From: Chara braunii
Taxonomy: Eukaryota; Streptophyta; Charophyceae; Charales; Characeae
Length of the DNA: 40,530 nt
Reading direction: 5' to 3'
Assembly (NCBI GenBank): GCA_003427395.1
Contig: BFEA01000136.1
Coordinates: 1,296,238-1,336,767 of the forward strand
Positions 39,596 through 40,530 of the stretch are shown piece after piece; positions within the stretch are counted from its first letter, which is position 1; each line of letters begins with the position of its first letter. The notes beneath the pieces were generated by a model, which searched no databases, had not been told where the DNA came from, and worked only from the letters and a program-made list of their open reading frames with translations. Position numbers and translations under genes: made by a program.

Positions 39596-40530
39596 TGCTG
39601 TGATTTTGCATCTCATATAATCTCTCTTTGTGCAACCTCGGCATTTCAGATGGCTCTTAGACTCTTAGTCTCAACAGACATACTAGTTCTTTCACAAATT
39701 ATGTGGCTGCTTTTATCTCTCTGACGCTCATCAAACTTGTCAATGACCTTTGCCACCTTGATTTATCATTTTCATTGTTCGCTGTTCAGTGCTCCATGGC
39801 ATGGCTAAACAACCGCTGCTCTGGGATGGACTTCAGTAACTGTTCTGTGGTTGATCTGTGCCTCTCTTTCTCTTCCAGGCTCCAGCCATTTCAATTTGAC
39901 CCTTCTGGAACACGCTATTGATAAAAAAAAAACTTAAAAAAAGTGGTTTTGCAGGTCGTTGAGCACCCTTGCTTGTGTTGTTGTTGAATTGTATCATCAT
40001 CATCATTGCTCTGTGTCGAGGGGGTTGCTTCAGAAAATCAGCTGGAAATCGTGACATGACAGACTCTGAGGTGGAGCACCCTCTAGGACACAAAATAGCA
40101 GCCACAGCCCTACGACAAACACTGACCGCAGAGCAGAATGGCTTTGGAATAACAGATTTTGTTGCTGTTTTGTTTGATTCCTCGACAATTATAGGCAAGG
40201 GACAAGAACGATGAGTTGCGCCTCGTTTCACTTCAGATAGTGCATATTTCATAACTCCTCCCTTTTTCACATTAACTCTATTGTTTTCGTTCCTGTTCAT
40301 ATTGACTCTGTTGTTTTCATTCTACTTGTGTCCCTTCTATCCACTCTTCTATCCTTCGTCGCATCTCTCCTCTTCCCATCACGCTGTCCTTTTTTAAACT
40401 CGAACCCAAAAAAGCTTCCCTTAACAGGACCGCCATGCAGATCAACATCCCACACTTGCACACAGTACCATCCTTGTGAGCTCATCATCGCAATACCCAG
40501 ACCACCCAGCTTTATGAAGTTGATGACTCA
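39596..40530. other. Unassigned sequence at the right edge
   Basis: Open frames exist on minus (40300-39833) and plus (39969-40214) over the same DNA, but neither shows a family signature. A 30-bp tandem dimer with TTGTTTTC(G/A)TTC lies at 40271-40330. A minus-strand frame at 40488-40297 ('GWYCVQVWDVDLHGG') may be an exon piece but cannot be assigned. Confidence 0.3.

Noticed and set aside
39833-40300. 155-residue minus-strand protein
   Set aside because: No family-like motif; open frames overlap on the opposite strand and the composition is uneven (a poly-Met and a poly-Phe/Leu stretch).
1-40530. CRISPR arrays, bacterial operons, ribosome binding sites or rRNA genes
   Set aside because: No regularly spaced short direct repeats with unique spacers, no gene clusters with bacterial start signals, and the gene content is eukaryotic retroelements.

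Overview
The window is eukaryotic, repeat-dominated nuclear DNA with no recognisable host housekeeping gene. It carries a Ty3/gypsy chromodomain retrotransposon, several decayed copies of a plant-type LINE (DUF4283-like and CCHC ORF1; APE endonuclease, reverse transcriptase and zf-RVT ORF2), two non-autonomous DNA elements with terminal inverted repeats, long microsatellites, A-tracts and assembly Ns. The LINE and chromovirus types point to the green lineage. My best guess is a large-genome streptophyte alga of the Chara kind, but this rests on family resemblance and not on a diagnostic gene.

Layout. 1-1050: tandem, diverged higher-order repeat. 1561-1937: a 377-bp MITE-like element with 25-bp terminal inverted repeats and an ATA duplication. 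2402-6011: the most gene-like region, a two-frame gene for a protein I assign to the DUF7869 family (probable RNase-H-fold/DDE transposase-like), followed by an unassigned open frame at 6188-6697. 7588-12185: a 5'-truncated, mutated chromovirus with pol, chromodomain, 3' repeats, polypurine tract and one LTR. 12186-17011: non-coding repeat-derived DNA with a 172-bp tandem pair, a CCGGAC/CCAGAC hairpin, a sequence gap, a GA microsatellite and an AGATCT palindrome.

17012-22740 (minus): LINE copy A, ending in a poly(A) tract. 23626-32970 (minus): LINE copy B, nearly full length, with ORF1, ORF2 and tandem 122-bp units at its 5' end; it is interrupted by a 923-bp TIR element (26158-27080) and carries a fold-back rearrangement in ORF1. 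33000-34205: C/T-rich tandem repeats. 34208-38812 (plus): three further LINE 3' fragments, one with a GAA array inside its tail. 38813-40530: a poly(A)-ended fragment, CTGT-type simple repeats and unassigned sequence.

How the parts relate: the LINE copies share a conserved 3' UTR block including an identical 20-mer, so they belong to one family or close families. The TIR element lies inside LINE B and is therefore younger than that insertion. Every retroelement gene here is broken, so any current mobility would need proteins from elsewhere. The DUF7869-type gene is the least decayed and the best candidate for an under-described system.
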